This document shows positions 42,092-56,213 of a stretch of 64,000 nt of DNA, one piece after another (the stretch's first letter is position 1; every line of letters starts with the position of its first letter). The notes under the pieces were generated by a model. The model did no database searches and was not told the origin of the DNA. It saw only the letters and a list, made by a program, of their open reading frames with translations. The position numbers and the translations under genes are program-made. This DNA is from Neocallimastix lanati (nom. inval.) (Eukaryota; Neocallimastigomycota; Neocallimastigomycetes; Neocallimastigales; Neocallimastigaceae): the NCBI GenBank assembly GCA_016946835.1, contig JACVTC010000130.1:421001-485000 (forward strand), written 5' to 3'.

Positions 42092-45000
42092 TTAAATTAA
42101 TGTCGATATTGTTTTAGAGCTTGGTATAGGTGGTATTTTTGAATGTCTTCCTTTTAAGATAGTTTGCTAAATATAAATATATAAATAAATATAATTATAA
42201 AAATGAATTACATTATAATTATATTATTTTCAAAAAATAAATAATATGATTAAATATTAAATATATAAAATAAACTTACTCTAATATTTTTCTTATCAAC
42301 ATTTTTCTTTGCTCTATAATATGTATATGAATCTTGATTATTGATTTTATCAAGTTTAAATTTGCTTTGATCACCAATACTATTCTATTAAGTTTTATAA
42401 AAATATTTAAATAAAAAGAAAAAAATTACATATATATTAAAATATAATTAATTTATTGAAATTTCTCTTGTTATTATTATTTTTATAACTATTATTATAA
42501 CAATTATTAATCATTATTCATTATTAATTATTATTAATAATTTATTATTTATTATTATCATTACCATTATTAATATTATTACCATTTATTTATCATTTTA
42601 TATTTTTATTATTTAATATTTATTATTATAATTACTTATTATTATTATTATTATTTATTATTATTATTATTATTATTATAACTACTTATTATTATTATTA
42701 TTATTATTATAACTACTTATTATTATTATTATTATTATTATTATAACTACTTATTATTATTATTATTATTATAACTACTTATTATTATTATTGTTGTTTA
42801 TAACTATTACTTTTTTTATCATTTATTTATTAATTAATTATTTATTTATTTATTTATTTTATTTATTTTATTTATTAACTTATTTATTATTTCCATTTTT
42901 ATTTCTTAATTATTATTTTTATTAATTAATATTATTTAATTAGTAGTTGACGTACATTAATTTTTGTGGCTACTCCTTCACTCTCAGCAATGTGTGATCC
43001 ATACAAAGAATCGTACCAAGCTTCAAATTCTTGCATCAATTTTTGTCGACATTGGTCAACTAATCTTAGGCAATATTCTACTTCTACTCTACAATTTTTT
43101 AAGCTGTCATATTTACTTCTGTAATGTTGTTTTAGTATTTGCATTTGTTGCATAAGATGAAATTCATCTTCATCCAATACTTCTCTTGTATTATCTAAAG
43201 TATTTATTATTTGTATATTTATTAATTTATTTATTTATTAATTTATTAATTTTTTTTTTTAAAAAAAAAATAATTTTTTAAATATTTGTTATATTTTATA
43301 TAAAAAAATAATGAAACATATAATATATTTATTTTATAATGAGAATTGATACAGAAAGAAAAAAAAATTATAGAAAATTGACAAATTAATAAACAAATAT
43401 ATAGTTAATTAATTAATTAATATATTTCATTTAAATAATAAACATTAAAAAAATAATATTAATATTAGTATTAATATAAAATATTACTTGTATCAAAGTT
43501 TCTGTCATTTTTCTTTTTATTTATAATGTCTCTTAAATCATCAATTTGTGCCTTAATTTTATTAACACATTCAGCATAACCTTTAGCAATTTTCTTCTTT
43601 TCTTTAAGAATAACTTTTTAATAATAATAAATTAAACAAATAAATAAATAAGTACATAAAAATATCTATTTAAATTATTTAAAATAATATGTATTAACTA
43701 TTTATAGATAGGAAAAGAATATGACATAATAGAAACCTTTATTTTCAGTTAATATTTTATTCATTTCAGCACCATTTCCTCTTTTGAAAATTTCAAATTC
43801 TTCTGATCTATTAGGGGGACTAAAGCTTACTCTACTTCCAAAGTTAGAACTTGCATTTTCTTTGTTTAAAACTTTTTGTATCAACGGTAATTCTTGTAAT
43901 TTTGACTCCTAAAAAAAATACAAATAATAATAATTAAAAAAAAATAATAATAAAAATAAAAATAAAAATAAAAATAAAAATAAAAATAAAAATAAAAATA
44001 AAAATAAAAATAAAAATAAAAATAATAATAATAATAAAAATAAAAATAAAAATAAAAATAAAAATAAAAATAAAAATAAAAATAAAAATAAAAATAAAAA
44101 TAAAAATAAAAATAAAAATAAAAAAAAAATAGAATATATATTTTAAATTAATATTAAACATATTAAAAAATTAATAAAAATATATTATGATAATTTTTGT
44201 TTATTCATCAAATATCAAATCTTATATAGAATAGTTTATGATAAAATAAAGTAAAAATTAAAATATGTAAAAAATTTACTTGATCGTTCGTATTATTTGT
44301 ATTATTCGTATTATTATTGTTATTGGGATCGGAATTAAATATCTGACTACTAGATTCTAAATTTTCTTCTTGTTTTTCTTTTTCACTTGCATTGTTTGTT
44401 GCGCTAGATACTTTAGATTGTCCTTTTTTTTTACTTTTTTCTTTTGTATTTTTACCTGTCTTTCCATTTGGAGCCTAAAAATGCAAAGAATTTTTTTTTT
44501 AAATTAATTATATTATTTAATGAATTTAAATAAATATTACATATATTATTACAAATATACAAAAGTTAAATAAAGATAAAGATAGTGATATCTAATATTC
44601 TGTATCATGATGATGATATTAATATTTTTATCTTTATTTTTATTTATTTTTTGTATATTCGTACAATGATTATTTTTTATAATTATTATTGTTATTTTTT
44701 TGTATTATTTTTATTATTGTTTACCACACCAATACCAAATCCTCCACCTTCTATATCACCTACACCATCATCTTTATCTGAATTTGATTTATTCTTTTTA
44801 TTATTATTTTTTTATTATTATTTTTTTATTATTATTTTATTATTATTATTTTATTATTATTATTATTATAATTAAATAAATAAATAGTATTAAATAGTAT
44901 TAATATAATATTATTAAGATACTTTTAAATATATCTTTTACAAATTAAAATTAATATGATTATATATAAAAATTTTATTATTATTGTTATTATTATTTTT

Positions 45001-47437
45001 TACCGAATTATTTTCATGTTCTTGTTTACTATTATCATTATTTCCGTTAGCTTGTTGATTATTTAAATTTGCATTATGCTTTAGAAGTTTTGAATTTTCT
45101 TCATTTTCAGTTTCTAAATTTATATATAATTTTCTAAATTGATTAAAAATTTCTTTTATTTGCCTTACATTGATAATCTTTAAATATGACAAAAAAAAAA
45201 GAAAGAAATATATAATAAGTAATAATTAATTTTTTTTTAGCTTTATAAATTAATATATTACTGGTATTTCTTCGTTTTCATTCTCAATGTAGGATTTTAT
45301 TTGTTTTCTCAATTCATATTTCTGATTATCATTATAGGGTTCATATTGAATATTCATCTTTGAATTTAATATATCATGCATCGATAATTCATGTTTCAAT
45401 TCCTTTATTTCTCTTTCATACTTTTTAATTAAGGCCTAATATAGAATATTAAAAATAAAAAAATTTTTATTAGCATTGGAATTAAAAAATAAAAAATAAA
45501 AAATAAAAAAAAATAAAAATAAAAATGAATAAATAATAATAATTTAAATAAATTTTAATTATTTAATATATATATATGAAATTATAAAAATAAATATATA
45601 TATATATATTTATAAATAATTTTCAACGATAAATATGTATATACCATTGGATCATATTGAACATTAACTACTGGTGTATTAGCTACGCACATCATTCTTG
45701 TACCAAATCTTAAAGTTGATATAGTTTCTTCGATATGTTCCTTAACACCCCATATATTTGCAATCATAAGAGTATTACAATTACCACCTAAGGCATCTCT
45801 TAGTACATTGGTTAATTTTGATTGACGATATGGAATATGATCTCTAATTATATTATTCATTTTGATAATTTTAAAAAAAAAAATAAAAAAAAAAAAAAAT
45901 TATAGTAAAGTTAAATATATTAATAAATATTAATATGTATTATTAAAACGTAAAGAATATATATATATATATTTTCATTTTATTAATATTAGATTATTTC
46001 TATTATCTCTTCAAATACTTATTACGTATAATTTTTCCTTTATATATATATATACTATTTTACCTTTTTTTATCAGATAGAGCAATAATTACTTGTTCCA
46101 AAAATGTCAATGATTTATTAATATCTTTTTTTTTTAAAAAAAAAAATAAAAAAATTAATATAAATTTAAATTTTATTATTCTTTTTTAATAAAAATTCTA
46201 AACACCGAAAATAATAATACTAATTATAATAAATAATAATAACTAATTTACATTTAGCTTCCTGAAGTGAAACACCAGAAGTTTGGGTTTTAGATAGTCT
46301 TTCAGAACCAGCTAAATCAACTAAATTTAATTTTGAATAAATAACTTTTTCAGATGATTCAACTCTTGACCTTGATTCAAGATATATTGTGAAAATACAA
46401 TGCGATCTATATTATTATAATTTAATTTATATATATATATTATTATATTTAACATTTTTAAAAGCAGTAAAAATATAGATACAAAAAAATTTTTTATTTT
46501 TTAATTATGATATTTTTTGTTTCATTTTTAATTTTTTTTTTATCTAATATTTTATTCAATTTTTTAATTATATAAATAATTAATCTACCTTGATGAATTT
46601 TTATTTAATTGATGTTCTGAAATGGATTTATTGGTTTCCCCTTCAAATAATAAATTTAAAGCTTCTTCTTCAGTATTAGCAATTTGTAATGATAAATTTT
46701 TTACAAGTGATGGTCCTATTTTTTTTTTTTTTTTTTTTTTGTAATTTAAAAAAAAAAATATTTATTTTTGTTTTATTTAATTATTATTTGTTTCAGCATT
46801 ATTTTATTATTATAATTATAATTAATATTAAAAGTATATATAAAAAATATAATATATATTAATTCAATAATTGTTATAATAATTATTAACAATGTACAAT
46901 TAATTTTTTTAATACATATATATATATATATTATAGTAAATTATTTTAGTCTATTATATTTAAATACCGATATTCTCATCGACAATTTTCAATGCTCCAG
47001 TACATGTTTCATCATCATTCAATGAAGCCAATAAATCGACCATTTGTTCATTATATATTTCTAAATAACTAATTCTTACAGTAATTGCCATTTGTGTTTT
47101 ATTTGAAATTTCTTTATATAATTGTGATATTATTCGGGGAATTAATCCTCTATGAACATAATTTTCTGTCGTACCTGTCATAGTATATGTTTTTCCTGCG
47201 CCAGTTTGTCCATATGCCTTTTAAATTATTTATAATTGGGGATTAATAGAAAATATATATATATATATTTTATATATATATAATTGAAAATATTAGGCAT
47301 AATTTATTTATAATAAAAAATAAATAACTAATGTTTATATAATAAATCTTATTTTCTTCTTATCAATTATTACCAAAATTGTTCCTGATATCATAATTAT
47401 AGTATCATTATAATATATTATTAATATTTTTTTTAAA

Positions 47438-47477
<40 letters not shown>

Positions 47478-47763
47478 AATAATTGTAACCGAATTCATTT
47501 TAATTAAATTGCCATTTTATAATATATATATATATATTAAGATAATTAGATAATTATATTACTAATAATAAAAAAAAATTTCAAATGATTACCATTATAT
47601 CCATCGATTAATGATTTTAAAATTGGTGAACCACATTCATCAAAAATACACTCCTGAGATGCATTATGTAAGATTTGATCAAATTTAAAATCCCAGTCTT
47701 CTTGTTGATTATTAATAAATCCACTTTCTGAATTTTTTGGAATATGAATATGAATGGACTAAA

Positions 47764-47822
<59 letters not shown>

Positions 47823-48099
47823 GAAAAAGGAAATGATTATAATAAATAAATAATATATATAATAAAATATAAAGATTATATAATTATAAACGAATATATA
47901 TTTAATAATGTATATTTTGTAGGGTTTTTTTTTCTTTTATCGATTAAAAAAATTTTTTTGTAGTAAATAAAATGAAGATATTTATCATATATATTTTAAT
48001 TCCATTTACATTAGTTTCAGGACTTATTTGTAAAATGTCATTTGCAAAATCTGAAGTTGGTCTAGTTCTAACTACAACTTTTACATGTTTTGATTTCAT
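42092..48099 (-). CDS. KIF9: kinesin-9 (KIF9-type) flagellar motor, 17 exons
   Basis: Exons are 48099-48010, 47758-47593, 47384-47374, 47217-46968, 46715-46589, 46406-46252, 46124-46064, 45843-45645, 45435-45262, 45177-45004, 44793-44725, 44474-44280, 43908-43737, 43613-43488, 43194-42956, 42384-42280 and 42166-42092. They give 795 residues, almost exactly the length of animal KIF9. The N-terminal motor has P-loop GQTGAGKT (92-99), switch I NKNSSRSH (210-217) and switch II DLAGSER (245-251), then DHIPYRQSKLTNVLRDALGG (288-307). Family-specific features follow: the NNQQEDWDFKFDQILHNAS segment, the HDIL region after the neck, NVRQIKEIFNQFR (about 414), GGGFGIGVAPNGKTGK (about 486), EEFEIFKRGNGAEMNKIL, and a C-terminal VEYCLRLVDQCRQKLMQEFE block. 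Kinesin-9 motors (KIF9, Chlamydomonas KLP1) work in motile flagella, KLP1 at the central pair. Exon 3 is only 11 nt. Donors include a GTTTCT. The start was chosen by alignment to KIF9; an in-frame ATG at 48144 would add a hydrophobic stretch. Confidence 0.95.
42625..42800. repeat. ATT repeat with recurring AACTACTT spacers in kinesin intron 15
   Basis: Blocks of five to eight ATT units are separated four to five times by ataactactt, giving a higher-order repeat with a period of about 30-40 bases. It lies within the intron between exons 15 and 16. Confidence 0.75.
43945..44128. repeat. (AAAAAT)n hexanucleotide array in kinesin intron 12
   Basis: About 30 units of the 6-mer aaaaat with one short AAT interruption (about 44023-44035). 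It fills most of the intron between exons 12 and 13. Confidence 0.9.
47374..47384 (-). other. 11-nt microexon (exon 3 of kinesin-9)
   Basis: The sequence gaacaattttg, preceded by ATCAG and followed by GTAATA, supplies the second and third bases of a Gly codon plus Thr-Ile-Leu. It is needed to join exon 2 (...DGYN-G) to exon 4 (AYGQTGAGKT) and recreates DGYNGTILAYGQTGAGKT, the P-loop approach conserved in KIF9. Without it the motor lacks three residues and the frame breaks. Confidence 0.85.
47764..47822. repeat. (AAT)n array in kinesin intron 1
   Basis: About 19 AAT units begin five bases upstream of exon 2 on the coding strand, so the polypyrimidine side of the acceptor is an ATT run. Confidence 0.85.
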
Positions 48100-49523
48100 T
48101 TTTTTTCCTATTAAATTAATTAATATGAATATAAAAAAAATCAAATAATTTAAAAAAAAATTATTATATTAACTATGATTTTAAAAAAGATTTTTTTTTT
48201 CTTTTTAATAGAGTTTAGAAAGTAAAATGAATATATATATATTAATTATAGTTCTTATATAGAACAAAAAAAATTTTTTTTTTATATTTTATTATTAAAC
48301 AAAAATAAAATTAACTTTAATAATTTAATTTTATATATATTTACTCATCTATCATATGTATTAAATTTTTTTATCCAAAAAAAAAAAATTAAAATAAAAT
48401 AAAAAATGTTTTTTATACATATTTCTATGTATATATATTTATATTTATATATGATTTTTAATAATTATTAATAGATACTAAAAATTACCAAAATATTATA
48501 TATATTTATATATAAATATATATATAAATTAAAATAATAATAAAAAAAAAAAAAAAAATTCCTGAAATAATAATAAAATTTTAATTTTATTATTAACAAA
48601 TTTTCCTTAATATAAAAATTGTAAATTAAATTTAATAATAATAAAAAAATAATAACAATATATAATAAAATATATAATAAAAATATTAATAATAATTATA
48701 ATAGTATTAATGCTTTTTATTTACTCATAATATTCTGGATGAACAAAAATTAATATGTATCTAAGTTTTTATATTTATTTTACATATGTTTTTTTTTAAA
48801 TATTATATAAATTTATATAAATTTTTATATATTTTTTTATATATATTTTTATATATATTTTTATAAATTATTTTTATTTTTAAAAAAAAAAAAAAAAGAA
48901 AAATTATAATTTAGATAATATGAATATTAAAGGTTTTAATTATATTTTTAAAAAATTAAAAAATTAGATAAGAAAAAATAAATATTTATAAATTCATTAT
49001 TTTCGATTTTAATATATATATATTTAAATATATACTAATTTTTTTATAATTGTTTATATATATTTTTTTTATTTTAAATATGTTTTTCTTATAAATGTAT
49101 TTTTATTTAATTATTATTATTTACTTAAATAATGTGTTTTCTTGATAATCCAAAAAAACACTTTTATTTTTATTTTTATATTTTTAATTTTTTTAATTTT
49201 TATTTATTTTTTTTTTTTTTTCATTATTATTGTGTTACTATTAAATAATTTATTATTATTTAAATTTACTATACTATTGATAATGTAGTAAATATTTTTT
49301 TTTTTTTTTCAAAAAAAAAAATTTTTAAAAAAATACTGTATCTTTTTTATACTAATTTCTATAATTAAAAAGGATAACGAAAAAAAATATATATTAATGC
49401 TTTTGGAAGGATTCTATTATATATATATACTTTTTTAAACAATATATACCAGAAAGATTTTTTTTTTTTTTACATTTTTAATATTTATTATATATAATTA
49501 AAAATATTATAATATTTTTTTTA

Positions 49524-49554
<31 letters not shown>

Positions 49555-49836
49555 TTTTTTTTGGAATCGGTTTTTCGTTTTTCGTTTTCTTGTTTTGCTT
49601 AATTTTATTTTTTTTTTCACTTTTTTTTTTTTTTTTTTTTTTTTGTTTAAATTTTTCTTTCTGTTCTTGTTTTTGTTTTTGTTTTTGTTTTAATTTTTTG
49701 CTTTTTGGTTTTTTTTTTTCTTATTTTTATTTTTATATATAAAAATTATTATGAAATATAAATTTATATTTATTTACTTATTTATTTATTTATTTATTTA
49801 TTATTATTATTATAAATATATAGAGATTTTTATTAT
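48100..49836. other. AT-rich region between kinesin-9 and G alpha
   Basis: This region lies upstream of kinesin-9 and downstream of the G alpha stop. It has T-rich stretches near 49510-49740 (including GTTTTT and TTTCG runs), TA runs and an A-run near 48881-48897. No coding signal. Confidence 0.6.
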
Positions 49837-52538
49837 TTAGAAACCAGAAGCTTCTAAATTCATTCGTAAAACAATATCTGTAACAATAGCAATAACAATT
49901 TTAATTTGACTTGTATCGGTTGCCCATGTAAGATGGGTATATATACGTTGGGCAGGATTTTCACTTTGCATTACAAATTGTTTACCAAAGAAACCAGTTG
50001 CTTTATTTAAGTCACCATCATCTAGTTTATTTTTATTATTATTATTATTATATATTATTATTATATTGGTTATTATAATTGTTTAAATTTTATATTTTTA
50101 ATAACTAAACTTATTTTATCCTATTTTCTTTTTAAAATTATTTTTTAAATATTTAAAAAATATATATATATTGTTATTATTAAAAAAATTTTATTTTTTT
50201 TTTTTTTTTTTTACCTTCATATTCAGGGAAATATTTACTAATTGGTGAAACTTTAATCTTTTCCTTAAATATATCTATTTTATTTAAGAAAAGCATAATA
50301 GCGGTCTTTTTAAATACATCTTTTTTAACAATTTCTCCAAATAAATGAATAGCATCTTTCATACGACTAACATCAGATTTTTTTTTATTAAATAATCATA
50401 AAATAATAATAATAACAAATTTCATTATTTAATTAATATTTTTATTTTATTTAATTTTTAATTATTTTTATATTTTCTTTTTTTTAATGCTATTCAAATA
50501 TACTTGATTATTTTTTTTTAACTAATTCAACTTACTTCACATTAACATCTTCTCTTAAGTTCTGGTCATAACAACTAATAGCTACTATGAAAATAATTGT
50601 TTTAACATCATCAAAATAACCAATCTATTCATATAAAAGAATTATTATTATTTTTATTATTAAAAATAATAGATAAAAGAAAAAATTGATTTAAAAATAA
50701 TTATATTATCAATATCAATACTAAAACATAAAATAAATATATATTATTGATAATAAAACAATATATTTATTTTTTTATTTTTCTATCTATTTACCCATTG
50801 TCCTCTCAAACTTCTCTGACCACCGACATCAATAATACTATAAAAAAAATTATTTATTTTTTAATATACAAATATTATTAATATGAAATATTAATAGTAA
50901 TAATAATATATTATTATTATATAAAATATATTATTATATTATATATATACCGATATGGGCAACGTTGAATAACGACATCTGTCTCTGAAACTTGTGTTGT
51001 CATAATTCTACAATTTAATATATCTTGATCACTTGGTGAATAATTTGGGGCGAGAATTCTATCGATATTATTAAAGAAGCTTTTTATTTTTTATTTTTAT
51101 TATTATTATTATTATTATAAAGATAAAATGTTTTTATTAATAATCATATTAATATACTATCTAATATTTCATATCTTCAATTTTAATCTTTTTTTTAATA
51201 TAATATTATGTATATATAATATAAACTTACTATCTTGCTGATTCAACTGTTAAAATAAAGAAAAAAATTATGAATAATAAATAAATATTATTATTAGTTT
51301 AATAATTTTTGTTAATTTATATATATGTATTAATTATAAATTGATATTTTAATTTATATTTATATTTTTTTTTCATTATAATTTCTTTATATATATGAAT
51401 ATATATCATATAAATAAATAAAAAAACATACTAAGATTGATTTCATGTTCTCTATCTATTGCCGTTTGAATAGCTTTTGATTCTAGCCATAACTTTTTTA
51501 ATATATTTGTATAATCAATAGGTATCAAAAACGTTGATTCATAATCTTCTAATAATTGATTTGCTTGCTCTTGAATGATATTACCATATTGAACTTTTTT
51601 TTTTTTTTTTTTTATTATTTTATTTATTTATATATATATTAATAATATTATAATTTATATTATTAATTTATAATATTATAAACGTTATATTAAATTATAT
51701 TTATTTATATATATAAATTATTTTTTCTTTAATTAAAATTTCCTAATATGTATATAATTAAATTTTTATCTTTGTATATTTTAATTAAATTTTTTTTATA
51801 TACTATAATTCCGTAAAATATTTTTTGTTTTTGTTTTTGTTTTTTTGTTTTATAATTTTTTATTGTTAAAAAGGTTTGGTATTTATTATATTATGATAGA
51901 TAATTGATAATATTATTTTTATTTTGAAATTATCAAAAATAATAGTTACATAAAAATAAATAAAATAAAAAATGTTTAAATTGTTAGTTTTTATTTATTT
52001 AAAATAAATATTTAAAAAAAAAAAAAATAATAATAATAATAAATTTTATTGGTTACTTTTAAAACAAATTATCAATAATAATAATAAAAAAAAAAAAAAA
52101 AAGTAATAATAATAATAATAATAATAATTATAATCCAAAATCATAATAATATAAATATGTCTTTTATATGTTTATTAATTATTTATTCATCTTTATAAAT
52201 TTTTTCTTTACCTAACCATTTTCCTCTTCAAGTTTTAAATCTAAATGAGGTAAATATTCAATGACTTGAACCATGGCTTCTATAAGATTTCTAACAATTC
52301 CAGGCCTGAAATTAGCTCTCTCATTCTGCGATAAACCTTTTGTATAAATTAATCTAAATTGTTTTAACAATGTCGATTTACCAGCTTCGGCTGGACCTAA
52401 TAATAATAATTTATTTAAGACAGCATCTTCTTTCTCTTTAACCTTCCTATCTTCCTCGATTTTTGCATCAATTTTTTTTGATTGTTGACGAGCATCTTTT
52501 GCAACATCTTCTTTCTCTTTACAACATTTAGAACCCAT
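49837..52538 (-). CDS. heterotrimeric G-protein alpha subunit, divergent, 8 exons
   Basis: Exons are 52538-52217, 51593-51432, 51246-51231, 51079-50951, 50837-50795, 50624-50536, 50366-50215 and 50021-49837, giving 365 residues. MGSKCC at the N terminus offers Gly2 for myristoylation and Cys5/Cys6 for palmitoylation. The nucleotide-binding boxes are the P-loop GPAEAGKST (48-56, versus the usual GAGESGKST), switch I CRIMTTQ with the catalytic Arg191 and Thr194, and switch II DVGGQRS with Gln217. NKID (282-285) and TWAT (336-339; the usual TCAT has Cys replaced by Trp) complete the set. An NRMKDAIHLFGEI helix follows switch II as in other alpha subunits. The C terminus ends EASGF, without the pertussis-toxin cysteine of Gi. 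It should bind GTP and couple a seven-helix receptor to effectors at the plasma membrane. Exon 3 is a 16-nt microexon, and intron 1 starts GTTAGG. No beta or gamma subunit is present nearby. Confidence 0.94.
51231..51246 (-). other. 16-nt microexon (exon 3 of G alpha)
   Basis: The sequence ttgaatcagcaagata lies between acceptor AACAG and donor GTAAGT. It supplies ESAR with split codons on both sides and joins ...EINL-I to Y-FFNNIDRI, matching the helical-domain sequence just before switch I in other alpha subunits. Confidence 0.85.
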
Positions 52539-52819
52539 TTTTTTTTAACTTTATTGATGCTTTTTTTTAACTATTTTTATAGTTATTATATATATACATA
52601 TATATATTTGTTTTGTTTTGTTTATATATATTTATTTTCATTTATTATTACAATATATTTTGTTTTTTGTTTATATTTTATAATTATTTTTAATTTATAT
52701 ATATATATATATTATTTTGAAAACAATAAAAGAAATTATTTTTTAATAATTATTTAATTTGAATATTTTAATATATATATATATTATTTTACCTTTTATT
52801 AAAAAAAAGTATATTATTA

Positions 52820-52857
<38 letters not shown>

Positions 52858-53251
52858 GTTTAATTTATATTTTATTTTTTTATTATTATTGTTACTGTTT
52901 GTTATTGTTCAGATGATTTTTTAAAATAAGGAATAAATTTTATTTTTTTATAATATATTATTTATTTAGTTTGCTTTGTCAAAATATTATTCATAACTAA
53001 CATTTACCAACAGTAACTAAAATTATATGCTTTATTATTTGAAATTGAAAGACTTTCTTTATTTCTTTTCTATTTTTTTTTTTATTATTTAGTATATCTT
53101 TTTCGATTTATTTGGTATTATATTTTGACGCTTTATAAAGATTCCTTCATTTAATAGATAAAAATATAAAAGTATATATTTTCAATTTTTCAATTTTTCA
53201 ATTTATTCCTTTTATTGGTATGTTTGATTAATAGTAATATACTTATAAATT

Positions 53252-53296
<45 letters not shown>

Positions 53297-54932
53297 TAGA
53301 CTTATATATATATGTATGTATAATAGTATAACAAATAATATATATTAATTCATATTATATAAAGATATTATTATAATAAAGAAAAAAAAAAAAAAAAAAA
53401 AAAAGAGTAAATATATAAATATATATTAATAATTATTATGATAATTTGTATTTTTTCAATTTTTTATTTTTTATTTTTCAAAATTCATAGTATTCTAAAA
53501 TTTTTCTTTTTTCTTTTTTATTTATTCCTTTTTTAATGATATTATCAAAAGAGATTATTGATTTTTTTTATTTTGTATTAAAAAGTATAATGGATAATAT
53601 AACAGTTTTCTTTTTAATCTCTTAACTACAAATATTTCTCAATTTTTCTATTTTTTCTATTCAATATCTTAATATATATTTCTATATTATCAACTTTCTA
53701 ATCGATATTAATAATAACTATAATAATAATAAAATTTTTTTTAATGATATATAATTCTTACAATAATTAAAAAAAAAAATTTTTTTTCGTTATTCGATAA
53801 TATCTATGAAGGTCTCAATATCTCTCTTTTTTCTTTTATTATTATTATTATTATTACTTTCTGTTATAAGTTTTGAAATTTTTTATTATTTGTTTATTAT
53901 TTTCTTTTTTATATATATATATAAATTATTGTAACTTGTTTATTATTGTCAATATAATATTTTTTCTTATTAATTTTATTATCAAAAAATATATCAAATA
54001 TTAAATTGACAATTGAAACTTTCTTTTTTATTGTTATTATTTATTATTATTTTTTCTATTATCTCGACAAATTCAAAACTTTCTTTCTCATATTAATTTT
54101 TTTTTTCAAAAATAGAAAAAATAAAATAAAAAATTAATACAAATGCATAAAAGAAATAATCATATAATTAATAATTTTTTTTAATAATAATATTATTATT
54201 ATGAAGTATATATACATATTAATAATTATATTTATAATTTGAATTAATATTAATTTTAATAATTATGGAATTTTATTTATAATTATATATATATCATCTA
54301 TACCTTTATATTATTAATACATCTTATTAAAATTTTATTCAAAACATAAAAATATAATTTTAAAAATAATAAGATTTTTTAAAAATAATGTAATTTAATA
54401 TAATAATAAATTATTATTTATTATAAAGAGAAATTAAAGCAATTTTATTCTATTTATTTTTAAGTTTTTTTAAATCTTTTTTTATATAATTTCTTATAAT
54501 TATATATATTTAAAGTATTTGATTTTATAAAACTTTCTTTTATATATAACCTTTTTTCTCTATATACATTTATTTTTTTTTTGGTATGATATTTAATTCA
54601 TTAATAAAATAATGTTAAAATTATTTATACATTGAAAGTGAAAGAAAATAAAAAATATATATATACATTTAAAGCAAAATAATTAATATAAAAAATATTA
54701 TTAATAAACATTATTTATATAAAAAATTTTTTTTTAAATTTTAATTATTTAAATTATATTTTATATATTATAATTTATATACTAAAAAGATTTATATTAT
54801 TACCTAATATTCATTATTTATTATTATAAAGTTACATATCTTAATTATTTACTTTTTATTCTAAATTATATTATTATTGTTAGCTTTAATAAATTTTTTC
54901 TTAAATTCATAAATTAATAATCATTAATAATT

Positions 54933-54963
<31 letters not shown>

Positions 54964-55461
54964 GTTATTTCTATCATTTTCGGTCTATTGATTCTATTAA
55001 ATAATAAATAAAATACTTATTAAAATTAAATTCATATTTTTTTTTTTTTTTAATTTTTTTTATATTTCCATACGAAAAAAAAAAATTAAAAATAAAATAA
55101 AAATAAGTAAAAATAAAAATAAAAATAAAAAAACATACATACATATAAATAACTAATTATAAATATTATAAAAAATAATATATTACTAAATGCAAATATT
55201 AATTATTATATAGTATTTTTTCTTAAATTTTTTTTTATCCACTAAACCAAAAGTATATATATAAGTATATACCATAAAAGAAATATTAATGAAAGTTTGA
55301 ATTTTAGTATATATAATAATTTACCATAACTATAATTACACATTTACAATAATAATTTATTATGATAAATAAACACAATTTCTATATAGTGTTTTTATTC
55401 TTATATTTAATATAAATTAAAGATAAGAATTTTTTTTTTTTTAATTTTATAATTATTGAAA

Positions 55462-55504
<43 letters not shown>

Positions 55505-55950
55505 AATAGATTATAAAAGATACAATAAATATAAATATAAAAATGAATATTTTTTTTTTTTTTGCAATTTTTTTTTTTTTTAGTTAAATAACTAAATAAA
55601 AAAGAATGAAAGAGAAAAAAAATCAAGAAAAATAATTTTATAGTTTGAATTACCCTTTTTTTCTTCTTTTTTTTTTATTTATAAAGTAATAATAAAATTT
55701 AAATCTTACTAATGATTAAATTATAATTTTTTTTTTTATAAAAAGAAATTAAAATTTTTTTATACATTTTACGCATTTTTAATGTAAAATAAAATTATAT
55801 GTATTTTTATATATAAAATTTTGTTTATATATTAAATTTACTTATACATTCTAATACATGTATATAACAAATTTAATAAATTTTATATTATAATTCAATT
55901 AATCTACAATTGGAATATCACAGCCTTTCTTTAAAAAAAAAAATAATAAT
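52539..55950. other. 3.4-kb AT-rich intergenic region
   Basis: Upstream of G alpha. The sequence is TA-, T- and A-run dominated (A-runs near 53252-53294, 53380-53404, 54940-54963 and 55465-55503), with tttcaattt repeats near 53178-53202 and frequent short inverted repeats. No frame of coding character was found on either strand. Confidence 0.6.
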
Positions 55951-56061
55951 AAAAAGTTCATACAATTATGAAGTTTATTATCTATATAAAAAGTTCATAC
56001 AATTATGAAGTTTATTATCTATATAAAAAGTTCATACAATTATGAAGTTTATTATCTATAA
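55951..56061. repeat. three tandem copies of a 37-bp unit
   Basis: Copies start at 55951, 55988 and 56025. The first two are identical and the third matches until its last bases. Each contains gttcatacaattatgaagtt. The perfect identity suggests recent duplication. Confidence 0.85.
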
Positions 56062-56169
56062 AGTCCTTTTCAACCTATGAAATTTATAAATGTAATAAAT
56101 TATAAAAAATGAAGAAAAAAAAAAAAAAAAGAAATTATGATATAATATTTATATTTTAAATATCATAAA

Positions 56170-56213
<44 letters not shown>

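Noticed and set aside
48100-48144. Upstream in-frame ATG (48144) for kinesin-9
   Set aside because: It would add a 15-residue hydrophobic, Ile/Phe-rich leader unlike any kinesin-9; the ATG at 48099 aligns with the KIF9 start.
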